A stretch of DNA of 64,000 nucleotides from Sphingomonas panacisoli (GCF_007859635.1 NZ_CP042306.1:124001-188000); one strand, 5' to 3'. Shown: positions 37,600 to 49,825, counted from the first letter of the stretch. Notes: a model not told the origin generated them from the sequence alone. Program-made: numbers and translations.

Positions 37600-38391
37600 A
37601 TGGACAAAGCACCGCGCGGTCGCGATGAGCGGCTGGTGACGATCGCCTATCTGTTGCTTGCCCTCGCGGCCGGGTTCGTCGGCGGGGCGATGAATGCGCT
37701 TGCGGGTGGCGGGACGTTCGCGACCCTGCCGTCGCTGCTCGCGATCGGGCTGCCCGCGAATATCGCCAACGCGACGAGCAATGTCGCCTTGCTGCCGGGC
37801 GCGGGGACCAGCGCCTGGGCGTTTCGCGACGAGCTCGGGCCGGTCGGCGGGGTCGGCATCCGAACGCTGGCGGCGATCACGTTCGCCGGCGGGCTGGTTG
37901 GCAGCGTGCTGCTGGTGGTGACGCCGAGCAAGGCGTTCGATTTCATCATTCCCTGGCTGGTGCTCTACGCGTTCGTCGTGCTGGCGTTCGGCAAGCGCGC
38001 GTCGGCCTGGTTGCAGCAGCGCGTGACGATCGGGCGCAACACCTTGTTGAGCGTCCAGATGCTGCTCGGCATCTATGGCGGCTATTTCGGCGGCGGGGTC
38101 GGACTGATGACGACCGCTACCTACGGCCTGTTAGCCGGGCACACGCCGCGCGAGCTGTTCGCACCGCGGACGCTGATGCTGGCTATCGCCAACCTAGCGG
38201 CGGCGATCGTGTTCGTTGCTGCCGGCATGGTGCGGTGGACCGCTTGCCTGCCGATGCTGGCCGGCGCGGTCATCGGCGGCTGGGCGGGCGCGCATGTCGG
38301 CAAGCGACTGCCCGCCGAATGGGTGCGCGTCTGGACCCTGCTGGTGACCGGGGTGACGACGATCGTGTTCTTCGCGCGCGCTTACGGTTAG
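37600..38391 (+). CDS. TSUP/TauE-SafE family membrane transporter
   Basis: From ATG 37600 the protein has 263 residues with about eight hydrophobic segments. The family repeat is visible as GGAMNALAGGGTFATLPSLL and, in the second half, GIYGGYFGGGVGLMTTATYGL. TSUP carriers move sulfur-containing or organic anions such as sulfite and sulfoacetate. The ligand is not predictable. Its stop overlaps the stop of the convergent crotonase gene in TTAG. Confidence 0.9.
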   Translation: MDKAPRGRDERLVTIAYLLLALAAGFVGGAMNALAGGGTFATLPSLLAIGLPANIANATSNVALLPGAGTSAWAFRDELGPVGGVGIRTLAAITFAGGLVGSVLLVVTPSKAFDFIIPWLVLYAFVVLAFGKRASAWLQQRVTIGRNTLLSVQMLLGIYGGYFGGGVGLMTTATYGLLAGHTPRELFAPRTLMLAIANLAAAIVFVAAGMVRWTACLPMLAGAVIGGWAGAHVGKRLPAEWVRVWTLLVTGVTTIVFFARAYG

Positions 38392-39167
38392 TCCTGAAAT
38401 ACCGCCGCGCGCTTGCCCATGTTGGCGGCGACCGCTTCCATCATGTTGGGCTTGCCGATGACGGCGACCTGCTCGTCGGTTTCCATTTCGAGCAAAGCGC
38501 GCGGGTCGGCGTCGTGCGCCGCATTGGCAAGGCGTTTGATACCGCGGATCGCGTGCGGGCTGCGCCCGGCGATCGCGGTCGCCAGTTCCATCGCAGCGGC
38601 ATGCGGATCGTCGGCGATGCGCGTGACGAAGCCGTGGGCCAGCGCCTCGTCGGCGTCGAACTCGCGCGCAGTGTAGGCCAATTCGCGCAGCACGTCGTCG
38701 CGCACCAGCCCGCGCCAGATCGGCCAGCCCGCCATGTCGGGGACGAGCCCCCAATAGCTTTCGCGGATCGCGAACCGCGTGCCCGGCGCGACGATGCGGA
38801 TATCGGCGCCCGACATGATCTGGAAGCCGCCGCCGAACGCGACGCCATGCACCGCGGCGATCACCGGCATCGGCAATTGCCGCCAGCCCCAGGTGACGTG
38901 CTGCGGCAGGATCGATCCCTGATCGTTGCGGCCGCGCCCGGTGCCGGAGCCGCCCGCCTGCATGCTCGCCATGTCGAGTCCCGCGCAGAACGCCTTGCCC
39001 TCGCCCGACAGCACGACGCAGCGCACGTCCTTGCGCTCGGTCAGGCTGTCGATCGCTGCCCCGATCGCGGCGAACATCGCCGGATCGATCGCGTTCATCT
39101 TGTCGGCGCGGGTCAGGCGGACGTCGGCGATCTGGTCGGTGACGGTGATCGAAACGCGGTCGTTCAT
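38388..39167 (-). CDS. Enoyl-CoA hydratase/isomerase (crotonase) family protein
   Basis: A 259-residue crotonase. The oxyanion-hole segments are KAFCAGLDMASM and HGVAFGGGFQIMSGADIRI, and the catalytic region is RESYWGLVPDMAGW. Family members hydrate or isomerise enoyl-CoA esters. Placed before an acyl-CoA ligase gene in the same direction, it is likely to act in acyl-CoA degradation. A palindromic repeat element fills the gap between the two genes. Confidence 0.9.
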   Translation of the reverse strand: MNDRVSITVTDQIADVRLTRADKMNAIDPAMFAAIGAAIDSLTERKDVRCVVLSGEGKAFCAGLDMASMQAGGSGTGRGRNDQGSILPQHVTWGWRQLPMPVIAAVHGVAFGGGFQIMSGADIRIVAPGTRFAIRESYWGLVPDMAGWPIWRGLVRDDVLRELAYTAREFDADEALAHGFVTRIADDPHAAAMELATAIAGRSPHAIRGIKRLANAAHDADPRALLEMETDEQVAVIGKPNMMEAVAANMGKRAAVFQD

Positions 39168-39182
39168 TTTAGTCTCCTAAAT

Positions 39183-39255
39183 CGTCACCCCAGCGAACGC
39201 TGGGGTCCCGTGCGGTATTTCCCCACCTGAGATCCCAGCTTTCGCTGGGATGACG
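39183..39255. repeat. Palindromic repeat element between crotonase and acyl-CoA ligase genes
   Basis: The arms at about 39183-39208 and 39231-39255 are inverted repeats, each of them a hairpin (CCCAGCGAACGCTGGG and CCCAGCTTTCGCTGGG) with GTCA/TGAC ends, around a 22-base centre. The arm design matches the element inside truB, so both are copies of one dispersed family. It lies in the 97-base gap between co-directional genes. Confidence 0.9.
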
Positions 39256-39264
39256 CAATGTGTG

Positions 39265-40806
39265 TCATACGATGCGGCTTTCCTTGTTGCCCCAATAGCG
39301 ATCCCGCAGCAGGCGCTTGTAGAGTTTTCCCGTCGGATGGCGGGGCAGTTCGGCGGTGAAGTCGATCTGGCGCGGCATCTTCACGCCCGACAGTTCGGTG
39401 CGGCACCATGCGGTGATCTCGTCCGCGAGCGCCGGCCCGGCTTCTGCCATATCGACCGGTTGCACGACCGCGACGACGCGCTCGCCCATCTCAGGATCGG
39501 GCGCGCCGATCACCGCGACGTCGGCGACGCGCGGATGGGTGATGATGCGGTTTTCGATCTCCTGCGGATAGATGTTCACCCCGCCCGAAATGATCATGAA
39601 GCTCTTGCGGTCGGTCAGATACAGGAACCCGTCCTCGTCCAGCCGCCCGATATCGCCGAGCGTCGACCAGCCGTGCGCGTTGCGTGCCTCCGCGGTCTTG
39701 CCCGGATCGTTGTGATATTCGAACTGCCCGCCGCCCTCGAAATAGATCAGCCCCTCGCTACCCGGCGGCAATTCCTCGCCGTCCTCGCCACAGATATGCG
39801 CGATGCCGTAGGCCGGTTTGCCGACCGATCCCTTGTGCTCGAGCCATTGCGCCGACGTGATCGAGGTAAAGCCATTCCCCTCCGACCCCGCATAATATTC
39901 GTAGATCACCGGCCCCCACCACTCGATCATCGCTTCCTTGACCGGTATCGGGCAGGGCGCGGCGGCGTGGATCGCGGCCTTCATGCTGGAAATGTCATGG
40001 CGCGCACGCATGTCGGGCTCGAGCTTGAGCATGCGGACGAAATGCGTCGGCACCCACTGGCTGCAATTGGCCCGGTAGGTCTCGATCACCGCCAGCGCCG
40101 CGAGCGGATCGAAATGCTGCATCATGATCACCGTCCCGCCGAGCCGATGGACGGTCATCGACCAGCGCAACGGTGCTGCGTGATACATCGGCGCGGGGCT
40201 GAGATAGATGCTGTCGGGTCCGAACCCGTAGAGCCCCGCGGCGAGTTGCATCAGCACATTGCCGGCGGCGGGGTTGGGGTCTTCAGGGAGCGCGACGCGG
40301 ACGCCCTTGGGCCGCCCAGTCGTGCCCGACGAATAGAGCATGTCGATCCCGGCGCGCTCGTCGGCGATCGGCGTGTCGGGCTGGGCGGCGAGCGCGTCTT
40401 CGAGCCGTTCCCATCCGTCGACGTCGCCGCCGAGCACCAGCTTGCCGCGGTCGCCGATCATCGGTCCCAGCCGTTCGGCGACGTGCGACAGAGCGGCCGA
40501 GGCGACGACCAGTTTCGCGCCCGAATCCTCGACGATGTAGTGCGCTTCGGGGGCGGTCAGCTTCGACGAGATGCAGACATAGAACAGCCCGGCTCGCTGC
40601 GCGCCCCAGGTCAGCGCGAAATAATCCGGAACGTTGTCGAGGAAATACGCGACCGTATCGCCGACGGCGAGGTCGCGCGCGCGGAACAGCTGCGCGACGC
40701 GGTTGGCGCGGCGGTCGAGCTCGGCATAGCTCCATGTCTCGCCGGTCTCCGCGACGATCAGCGCGGGCTTGTCGGGATTAGCCTTGGCATGGACGCTCGG
40801 ATGCAC
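39265..40806 (-). CDS. AMP-dependent acyl-CoA synthetase/ligase
   Basis: A 513-residue adenylate-forming enzyme. The P-loop is YSSGTTGRPKG, the A5-like block EYYAGSEGNGFTSI, the A8 hinge GDIGRLDEDGFLYLTDRKSFMIISGG, and the catalytic lysine is near the C-terminus in PRHPTGKLYKRLLRD. It activates a carboxylic acid, probably fatty or aromatic, to its CoA ester. It precedes the crotonase in the same direction and is divergent from two thioesterase genes, a small acyl-CoA gene set. Confidence 0.92.
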   Translation of the reverse strand: MHPSVHAKANPDKPALIVAETGETWSYAELDRRANRVAQLFRARDLAVGDTVAYFLDNVPDYFALTWGAQRAGLFYVCISSKLTAPEAHYIVEDSGAKLVVASAALSHVAERLGPMIGDRGKLVLGGDVDGWERLEDALAAQPDTPIADERAGIDMLYSSGTTGRPKGVRVALPEDPNPAAGNVLMQLAAGLYGFGPDSIYLSPAPMYHAAPLRWSMTVHRLGGTVIMMQHFDPLAALAVIETYRANCSQWVPTHFVRMLKLEPDMRARHDISSMKAAIHAAAPCPIPVKEAMIEWWGPVIYEYYAGSEGNGFTSITSAQWLEHKGSVGKPAYGIAHICGEDGEELPPGSEGLIYFEGGGQFEYHNDPGKTAEARNAHGWSTLGDIGRLDEDGFLYLTDRKSFMIISGGVNIYPQEIENRIITHPRVADVAVIGAPDPEMGERVVAVVQPVDMAEAGPALADEITAWCRTELSGVKMPRQIDFTAELPRHPTGKLYKRLLRDRYWGNKESRIV

Positions 40807-40874
40807 CCGCCCCTCCTTTTTCGGGCACGCTAAGCGGGGTTGGCGGCGCTCGCAACCGTGCTAGGGCGCGGGCG

Positions 40875-41306
40875 ATGACTTTCACCGGTTTCGACCCCGA
40901 ACGCTTCTTCCGTGCCGGCCTCGGCCATGGCGGTGCGCTCGGCATCCAGTATCACGCGCATGGCGCCGACTGGGCCGAGCTGTCCTTGCCCTATGACGGG
41001 AAACTGGTCGGCAACCCCGGTACCGGCGTGATCGCGTCGGGGCCGATCCTGTCGCTGATGGACATGGCGACCAGCATGGGCGTGTGGCTGCGCGCCGATG
41101 CGTTCGTAGCCCACGCGACGCTCGACCTGCGGGTCGATTATCTGCGGCCGGCGACCCCGGGCAAGACGGTGATCGGGCGGGGCGAATGCTATCGGCTGAC
41201 GCGCTCGATCGCGTTCGTGCGGGGCCAAGCGCATGACGGCGATCCCGACGATCCGCTCGCGCACGTCGCCGGTACGTTCATGGCGCCCGAAGGCTATCCG
41301 CGATGA
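40875..41306 (+). CDS. PaaI-family hotdog thioesterase
   Basis: A 143-residue hotdog protein with the PaaI-like segments GPILSLMDMATSMGVW (helix with the catalytic Asp region) and HATLDLRVDYLRPATPGKTV. Such proteins hydrolyse acyl- or aryl-CoA esters. The stop overlaps the start of a second hotdog gene (ATGA), so the two are translated together. It is divergent from the acyl-CoA ligase. Confidence 0.88.
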   Translation: MTFTGFDPERFFRAGLGHGGALGIQYHAHGADWAELSLPYDGKLVGNPGTGVIASGPILSLMDMATSMGVWLRADAFVAHATLDLRVDYLRPATPGKTVIGRGECYRLTRSIAFVRGQAHDGDPDDPLAHVAGTFMAPEGYPR

Positions 41307-41689
41307 TGCGGCTGCCGCCTTATGCCGACCTGCTCGGCCTGGTCGCCGAAACCGGCGACGACGGCGCGCCCGTGCTGATGATGCCGTTCGCGACCCAAGT
41401 GCTCGGCCGTCCCGGCTTCCTTCATGGCGGCGCGATCAGCGGGTTGATGGAGATGGCGGCGATCGTCGCCTTGCATGCCGCGCTGGAGAGCGAGGGCGGG
41501 GGGGAGATCAAGCCGATCAACGTCACGGTCGATTTCATGCGCGGCGGCCGCGACAAGGAAACGCGCAGCCGCGGCGTGGTGACGCGGCTCGGCACGCGTG
41601 TCGCCAATGTCGAGGCGACCGCATGGCAGGACGACCCCGCCAAACCGATCGCGGCGGCGCGCATGAACTACCTGATCGTCAGGTCCTAG
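41303..41689 (+). CDS. PaaI-family hotdog thioesterase, second of a tandem pair
   Basis: The 128-residue protein has the same fold: [21 protein letters not shown], with the HGG motif that supplies the catalytic region, and PINVTVDFMRGGRDKET. It is not a close copy of the first gene and retains a clearer HGG active-site turn than the first. The pair may form a hetero-oligomer. The 3' end overlaps the convergent sugar dehydrogenase by 11 bases. Confidence 0.88.
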   Translation: MMRLPPYADLLGLVAETGDDGAPVLMMPFATQVLGRPGFLHGGAISGLMEMAAIVALHAALESEGGGEIKPINVTVDFMRGGRDKETRSRGVVTRLGTRVANVEATAWQDDPAKPIAAARMNYLIVRS

Positions 41690-42875
41690 GAGTCAGCCGC
41701 ATCAGGCGGCCCTGCGCACCCTGGCCGCCATCCTCGAGCAGCCAGATCGACCCGTCGGGCGCCTGCGCGATGTCCCGCAGCCGCGTGCCGAAGTCCCAGA
41801 AATGCGCCGGGGTTGCGGTGTCGCCGTTGAGCGTGATGTGCGCGAGGCCGGCATCGGACATTGCGCAAATCAGCAGCGACCCTTTCAGCTCGGGGAACAT
41901 CGCCCCCGAATAATAGATCATCCCGCCCGGCGAGATCGACGGGTTCCACCAGAGTTTGGGCGCCTCGAATTCGGGCTTGCTGGGATGATCGGGAATGATC
42001 TGGCCCGAATAATTGTCGCCGTTGCTGACGATCGGCCAGCCGTAATTCTTGGCCGGAAGGATCAGGTTGAGCTCGTCGCCGCCGCGCGGACCCATCTCTT
42101 CTTCCCAAAGGCGCCCGTCGGGCGTGAAGATCATGCCGTACGGGTTGCGATGCCCGGTGGTCCAGGTCATCGCCTCGACCCCGCCCTTATCGAACGACGG
42201 GTTGCCCGGCGCGGCCTTGCCGTCGAGCGTCAGGCGCAGGATCTTGCCGAGCGCCTGGTTCGGATCCTGCGCGGGTGTGAAGCGCTGGCGCTCGCCCGAG
42301 CTCAGGAACAGATACTTACCGTCGGGCGAAAACAGGATGTTGGCGCCGAACTGTCCGCCGGGGCCATTCATGCCCGAGCGCCAGATCACCGCGGTCTTGG
42401 TCAGCGCGTGTGTCGGCTCGTCGAGCGTCGCACGCATCAGCGCCAGTGCGCTGCCGTCCGCGCCGGGTTCCGCATAGCTCAGGTAGATCGTCTTGCTCGT
42501 TGCGAAATCGGGCGCGATCGCGACGTCGAGCAAGCCGCCTTGTCCGGCCTTGGCGACCGGCGGCGCGCCGGTGATGGCCACGACCGTGCCATCGGCCGCG
42601 CGCAGCTTCAGCTGGCCGGCTTTCTCCGTCACCAGCAACCGCCCATCGGGCATGAACGCCATCGCGAACGGTTCGTCGAACCTGCCGATATTGGTGATCG
42701 TGAACGGCGGCTGCGTCGGCGCCAGATTCGCGCGGCCGGTCGTCGCGGGCACATTCTTGATGTCGGGTTCGAGCGGCGAATTACGCGGTACCTTGGTCGA
42801 TGGCTTGGCACTGTCCTGCGGCGCGGCCGAGCAAGCGGTGGCGACCAACAAGCCGAGCAGGGCGAAGCGCAACAT
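41679..42875 (-). CDS. PQQ-dependent aldose sugar dehydrogenase-like lipoprotein
   Basis: From ATG 42875 the product has 398 residues, with a probable lipoprotein signal (ALLGLLVATAC, C15). The six-bladed propeller matches the soluble GDH-B/YliI group: LDVAIAPDF, NILFSPDGKYLFLSSGER, TTGHRNPYGMIF and EMGPRGGDELNLI with KNYGWPIVSNGDNY for PQQ/Ca contact. It would oxidise aldoses in the periplasm. The substrate is not certain. Confidence 0.88.
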   Translation of the reverse strand: MLRFALLGLLVATACSAAPQDSAKPSTKVPRNSPLEPDIKNVPATTGRANLAPTQPPFTITNIGRFDEPFAMAFMPDGRLLVTEKAGQLKLRAADGTVVAITGAPPVAKAGQGGLLDVAIAPDFATSKTIYLSYAEPGADGSALALMRATLDEPTHALTKTAVIWRSGMNGPGGQFGANILFSPDGKYLFLSSGERQRFTPAQDPNQALGKILRLTLDGKAAPGNPSFDKGGVEAMTWTTGHRNPYGMIFTPDGRLWEEEMGPRGGDELNLILPAKNYGWPIVSNGDNYSGQIIPDHPSKPEFEAPKLWWNPSISPGGMIYYSGAMFPELKGSLLICAMSDAGLAHITLNGDTATPAHFWDFGTRLRDIAQAPDGSIWLLEDGGQGAQGRLMRLTPRT

Positions 42876-43049
42876 CCGGTATTCTCCAAACGGTCGATCA
42901 CGACTCACAACGCCGCCGCACGATGCAAGGTTGCCCGCTTGCCAGCGCGCGCCGACCGAACTATATCATCGCCACAATCTCTACATCGCCAGGTGAAGAG
43001 GTCGGAGGCTCCCGCTTCCGGCGCCGAACCTGCTTGCTTACGGAACCAT

Positions 43050-43580
43050 ATGGCGGACATCGCCCGACTGACGCAGTTGATCGAGCCCGAGGCGCAAGCG
43101 CTCGGCTTCGATCTCGTGCGCGTGCGGATGTTCGGCGGCGGCGACGATCTGACGCTGCAGGTGATGGCCGAACGCCCCGACACGCGCCAGCTGACGATCG
43201 ACGATTGCGCCGATCTGTCGCGGCGGATTTCGGACAAGTTCGACGAGATCGATCCGATCGAGGACGCTTATCGCCTCGAAGTGTCGTCGCCCGGGATCGA
43301 CCGGCCGCTGACGCGACTCAAGGATTTCGCGGATTGGGCGGGGCATGAGGCGCGGATCAAGCTGACCGACGAGATCGACGGCCGCAAGCAATTGACCGGC
43401 GACCTCGCCGGGCTCGACGGCGACCGCATCGCGATCGACGTCAAGAAACACGAGCGCATGACGATCGGGTTCGACCAGGTCGCCGACGCCAAGCTGCTCA
43501 TCACCGACAGACTTTTAGCCGCAACTGCACCGCTCTCCGACGAGGGCGCTGACGAATACGAAGAAGAAGGACAGGATTGA
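43050..43580 (+). CDS. rimP: Ribosome maturation factor RimP
   Basis: From ATG 43050 the protein has 176 residues. The N-terminal domain has LTQLIEPEAQALGFDLVRVRM, the central block is DCADLSRRISDKFDEIDPIEDAYRLEVSSPGIDRPL, and the C-terminal SH3-like domain follows with an acidic tail. It assists 30S assembly. The stop overlaps the nusA start (TGATG). A gap of about 170 bases upstream is the divergent promoter region. Confidence 0.96.
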   Translation: MADIARLTQLIEPEAQALGFDLVRVRMFGGGDDLTLQVMAERPDTRQLTIDDCADLSRRISDKFDEIDPIEDAYRLEVSSPGIDRPLTRLKDFADWAGHEARIKLTDEIDGRKQLTGDLAGLDGDRIAIDVKKHERMTIGFDQVADAKLLITDRLLAATAPLSDEGADEYEEEGQD

Positions 43581-45208
43581 TGGCCACCTCGGGTAGCACT
43601 GGCGTTACGGCCAACCGCGCCGAACTGATCGCGATCGCCAATTCGGTCGCGACCGAAAAGATGATCGACAAGGGCATCGTTATCGAGGCGATGGAGGACG
43701 CGATCCAGCGCGCCGCCAAGGCCCGTTATGGTGCGGAGAACGACATCCGCGCGAAGCTCGACCCGAATACCGGCGACCTCCGTTTGTGGCGCGTCGTCGA
43801 GGTGGTCGAACTGGTCGATGACTATTTCAAGCAGGTCGATCTGAAGGGCGCGCAGAAGCTGCAGGCCGACGCCGCGATCGGCGACTTCATCGTCGATCCG
43901 CTGCCCCCGATCGAGTTCGGCCGCATCGCTGCGCAAGCCGCCAAGCAGGTGATCTTCCAGAAGGTCCGCGACGCCGAGCGCGAGCGCCAGTTCGAGGAAT
44001 TCAAGGACCGCATGGGTGAGATCATCACCGGCGTGGTCAAGCGCGTCGAGTTCGGCCATGTCGTGGTCGATCTGGGCCGTGCCGAGGGTGTCATCCGCCG
44101 CGACGCGCAGATCCCGCGCGAAGTCGTGCGCGTCAACGATCGCATTCGCTCGCTGATCCTCAACGTCCGTCGCGAGAATCGCGGGCCGCAGATTTTCCTC
44201 AGCCGCGCACACCCCGACTTCATGAAGAAGCTGTTCGCGCAGGAAGTGCCCGAAATCTACGACGGCATCATCGAGATCAAGGCCGCCGCCCGCGACCCGG
44301 GCAGCCGCGCCAAGATCGGCGTGATTTCGCACGACAGCAGCATCGACCCGGTCGGCGCCTGCGTCGGCATGAAGGGCAGCCGCGTCCAGGCGGTCGTCCA
44401 GGAAATGCAGGGCGAGAAGATCGACATCATCCCCTGGTCGGAAGACACCGCGACCTTCGTCGTCAACGCGCTGCAGCCGGCATCCGTCAGCCGCGTCGTG
44501 ATCGACGAGGAAGAGGACCGGATCGAGGTGGTCGTGCCCGACGATCAGCTGAGCCTCGCGATCGGCCGTCGCGGCCAGAACGTGCGCCTTGCCTCGCAGC
44601 TGACCGCCAAGGCAATCGACATCCTGACCGAGCAGGACGCCAGCGAGAAGCGCCAGAAGGAGTTCCTCGAGCGCACCGAGATGTTCCAGAACGAGCTCGA
44701 CGTCGACGAGACGCTCGCGCAGCTGCTGGTCGCCGAAGGCTTCGGCAGCCTCGAGGAAGTCGCCTATGTCGAGGCCGACGAAATCTCCACAATCGAAGGC
44801 TTCGACGAAGACCTCGCCGCCGAGTTGCAGAGCCGCGCGCAGGAAGCGCTCGATCGCCGCGAAGCCGCCAACCGCGAGGAGCGCATCGCGCTCGGCGTGT
44901 CGGACGACCTCGCCGGGATGCCGTACATGACCGAAGCGATGCTGGTCACGCTGGGCAAGGCCGGGATCAAGGAGCTCGACGATCTCGCCGATCTGGCGAC
45001 CGACGAACTGATCGAGAAGAAGCGCCAGGAACCCCGTCGCCGCGCCGAGGACGCCCCCAAGCGCCCCGAGCACAAGGGCGGCGTGCTGGCCGAATACGGC
45101 CTGACCGAAGAGCAGGGTAACGAGATCATCATGGCCGCGCGCGCGCACTGGTTCGACGACGAACCCGCGTCGGCAGAGGAGGACGCTGATGCGGAATCCT
45201 CACAATGA
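43580..45208 (+). CDS. nusA: Transcription termination/antitermination factor NusA
   Basis: The ATG at 43580 shares its first base with the last base of the rimP stop and gives 542 residues. The domains are an N-terminal polymerase-binding domain, S1 (VVKRVEFGHVVVDLGRAEGVI), and KH1/KH2 (VGACVGMKGSRVQAV, LAIGRRGQNVRLASQL). The C-terminus has two acidic-repeat-like helix-hairpin modules and an acidic end. It controls pausing, termination and antitermination. It sits in the standard rimP-nusA-ylxR-infB order. Confidence 0.97.
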   Translation: MATSGSTGVTANRAELIAIANSVATEKMIDKGIVIEAMEDAIQRAAKARYGAENDIRAKLDPNTGDLRLWRVVEVVELVDDYFKQVDLKGAQKLQADAAIGDFIVDPLPPIEFGRIAAQAAKQVIFQKVRDAERERQFEEFKDRMGEIITGVVKRVEFGHVVVDLGRAEGVIRRDAQIPREVVRVNDRIRSLILNVRRENRGPQIFLSRAHPDFMKKLFAQEVPEIYDGIIEIKAAARDPGSRAKIGVISHDSSIDPVGACVGMKGSRVQAVVQEMQGEKIDIIPWSEDTATFVVNALQPASVSRVVIDEEEDRIEVVVPDDQLSLAIGRRGQNVRLASQLTAKAIDILTEQDASEKRQKEFLERTEMFQNELDVDETLAQLLVAEGFGSLEEVAYVEADEISTIEGFDEDLAAELQSRAQEALDRREAANREERIALGVSDDLAGMPYMTEAMLVTLGKAGIKELDDLADLATDELIEKKRQEPRRRAEDAPKRPEHKGGVLAEYGLTEEQGNEIIMAARAHWFDDEPASAEEDADAESSQ

Positions 45209-45910
45209 TACTGCGCTAGGACCCGAGCGTACCTGCATCCTGTCGCGCGAGCATGGGCCGCGCGAGGGGCTGATCCGTCTGGCGCTCGCGCCGGACGGTC
45301 AGGTGCTGCCCGATATCCGTGCCAAGGCCCCCGGCCGCGGCGCGTGGATCGGCGTGCCGCGTGCCGAGCTCGACATCGCGATCGCTAAGGGCAAGCTAAA
45401 GGGCGCGCTGAGCCGGGCGTTCAAGACCGGCGAACTGACGGTCCCCGTCGATCTGAGCGAGCGGATCGCCGACCAGTTGCAGCGCGCGTTTCTCGACCGG
45501 CTCGGTCTCGAAGCGAAGGCCGGTCACATCACCACCGGTACCGCGAAGATCGACAATGCCGCGCGATCGGGCCAGGTCCACCTGCTGCTTCACGCATCCG
45601 ATGCACGCCCGGACGGCGCCGGCAAGCTCGCCCAGGCGTGGCGGGTCGGGCGCGATCTGGAAGGATCGGGCGAACAGGGCTTGGCACTCCCGGTCCCGCG
45701 CCCCATATTGTCCTTGGCACTTGGCCGCGAAAATGTGGTACATGTCGCCGTGACCGACCCCGCCGCCGCGGACCGCGTGAAGCACGCGCTGGACCGCTGG
45801 CAGCATTTTATCGGCCCTGATTTGACACCCGAGCCTTGCGAAACGGCCTCGCAGGGCGCATCGGCGCTCCGCGCGAGCGTCGGGATGGCCGGCAACGACG
45901 AGGATTTTGA

Positions 45911-45914
<4 letters not shown>
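45189..45914 (+). CDS. YlxR (DUF448) RNA-binding protein fused to an L7Ae-like domain
   Basis: The 241-residue protein overlaps nusA by 20 bases and infB by GTGA. Residues about 10-90 are a DUF448/YlxR domain (GPERTCILSREHGPREGLIRLA, DIRAKAPGRGAWIGV). Residues about 100-205 resemble an L7Ae-type domain (AKAGHITTGTAKIDNAARSGQVHLLLHA). This fusion is usual in alphaproteobacteria. It probably binds RNA or modulates RNase P or translation. Confidence 0.9.
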
Positions 45915-48556
<2,642 letters not shown>

Positions 48557-48565
48557 GGGCGGAGG

Positions 48566-48955
48566 ATGCTCGGCGCTCCCGTCCCGATCCTGCGCAGTTT
48601 CGACGAGGCGCGGACCAAGGATTTCTATCTGAACTTCCTTGGTTTCGAGCTGGTGTTCGAACATCGGTTCGAGGCGTCGGCGCCGCTCTACATGGGCGTG
48701 CGCAAGGGCGATTGCGTGCTGCATCTGTCGGAGCATTATGGCGACGGGGCGCCCGGGTCCGCGATGCGCATCCCGGTCGATGACGTCTCGGCCTATATGG
48801 CGGAACTGCGCGCGAAGCAGCATGGCAATGCGCGTCCGGGCGAGCCGCAGCTCATGCCCTGGGGTTCGCGCGATATCACGATCCACGACCCCGCGCACAA
48901 CCAGCTGACGTTCTTCACGCCCGCACCGACCGAGAGCGACGATGGTGCGGCCTAG
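48566..48955 (+). CDS. VOC/glyoxalase-superfamily protein (bleomycin-resistance-like)
   Basis: The 129-residue protein has the paired betaalphabetabetabeta VOC fold: [31 protein letters not shown] in the first half and [21 protein letters not shown] in the second. This matches the BLMT/BRP-like subgroup that binds drugs or small ligands. It lies between infB and rbfA, 9 bases after infB and overlapping rbfA by 14, so it is co-transcribed with the translation genes. The function is unknown. Confidence 0.82.
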   Translation: MLGAPVPILRSFDEARTKDFYLNFLGFELVFEHRFEASAPLYMGVRKGDCVLHLSEHYGDGAPGSAMRIPVDDVSAYMAELRAKQHGNARPGEPQLMPWGSRDITIHDPAHNQLTFFTPAPTESDDGAA

Positions 48956-49340
48956 CGGTTCAACCGAGGAACGCTCGGTCCGCACGCTGCGCGTGGGCGA
49001 GCAGGTACGGCATATCCTGTCCGACATCCTGCAGCGCGGCGACGTGCACGACGACACGCTGGCGAGCCACATGGTGTCGATCACCGAAGTGCGGATGTCG
49101 CCCGACCTGCGCCACGCGACGGTGTTCGTGAAGCCGCTGCTCGGCAAGGACGAGGAGGCGGTGCTCAAGGCGCTGCGCACCAACACCGCCTATCTCCAGC
49201 GCGAAGTCGCGCACGCGGTGAAGATGAAATACGCCGCGCGTCTGAAGTTCATCGCCGACGAAAGTTTCGACGAGGGCAGCCACATCGACACGCTGCTCCG
49301 CGACCCGCACGTCGCGCAGGATATCGCGTCGGACGACTAG
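48942..49340 (+). CDS. rbfA: 30S ribosome-binding factor RbfA
   Basis: A 132-residue KH-type protein with [38 protein letters not shown] and [28 protein letters not shown], all diagnostic for RbfA. It matures 16S rRNA in cold and normal growth. The stop shares CTAG with the stop of the convergent membrane-protein gene. Confidence 0.96.
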   Translation: MVRPSGSTEERSVRTLRVGEQVRHILSDILQRGDVHDDTLASHMVSITEVRMSPDLRHATVFVKPLLGKDEEAVLKALRTNTAYLQREVAHAVKMKYAARLKFIADESFDEGSHIDTLLRDPHVAQDIASDD

Positions 49341-49825
49341 CCGCGGCCCTGGCGGACCAGCAGGATACAGCTCGCCCACAGCACTACCGCCGCACCCGCA
49401 CCGGTCGCGCTGGCGCGTTGCTCCGGCGGGAAGAACGACGTCGCGGCCCCGACCGCGATCAGCGCACCCCCGGTGCGGTAATAGAGCGCCACCGGAATCC
49501 ACCGCGCGAGCGGAATGAAATGCAGCCCGACGATGATCGCGATCGCGGGCATGACCAATGTCGGTAGGTGGAGGTTGATCAGCACGTTCGCCGCAACGAA
49601 AATCGCGACACCCTCGATCCCGGTGGCGATGCCGACGACGCGCCCGACATGGCCGCCCTCGACCGGATTGCCGGTGCCGACCGGCTGGCGGCTCGCCCAG
49701 AACAGCAACGCCAGCGAGATCGCGATCGGGATGACGACGAGCCATGTCGGCGCATGCCCGACCATGATGGCGGCCACGCCCCAGACGGCGGCCATGATCG
49801 TGAGCACCCAGATTCCACCGCGCAT
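49337..49825 (-). CDS. Small polytopic membrane protein of unknown function
   Basis: A 162-residue protein with about five hydrophobic segments, including [18 protein letters not shown] and [23 protein letters not shown]. It resembles small uncharacterised inner-membrane proteins; I recognise no catalytic or binding motif. It lies on the minus strand within the otherwise plus-strand translation cluster, between rbfA and tdk. No function is assigned. Confidence 0.75.
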   Translation of the reverse strand: MRGGIWVLTIMAAVWGVAAIMVGHAPTWLVVIPIAISLALLFWASRQPVGTGNPVEGGHVGRVVGIATGIEGVAIFVAANVLINLHLPTLVMPAIAIIVGLHFIPLARWIPVALYYRTGGALIAVGAATSFFPPEQRASATGAGAAVVLWASCILLVRQGRG

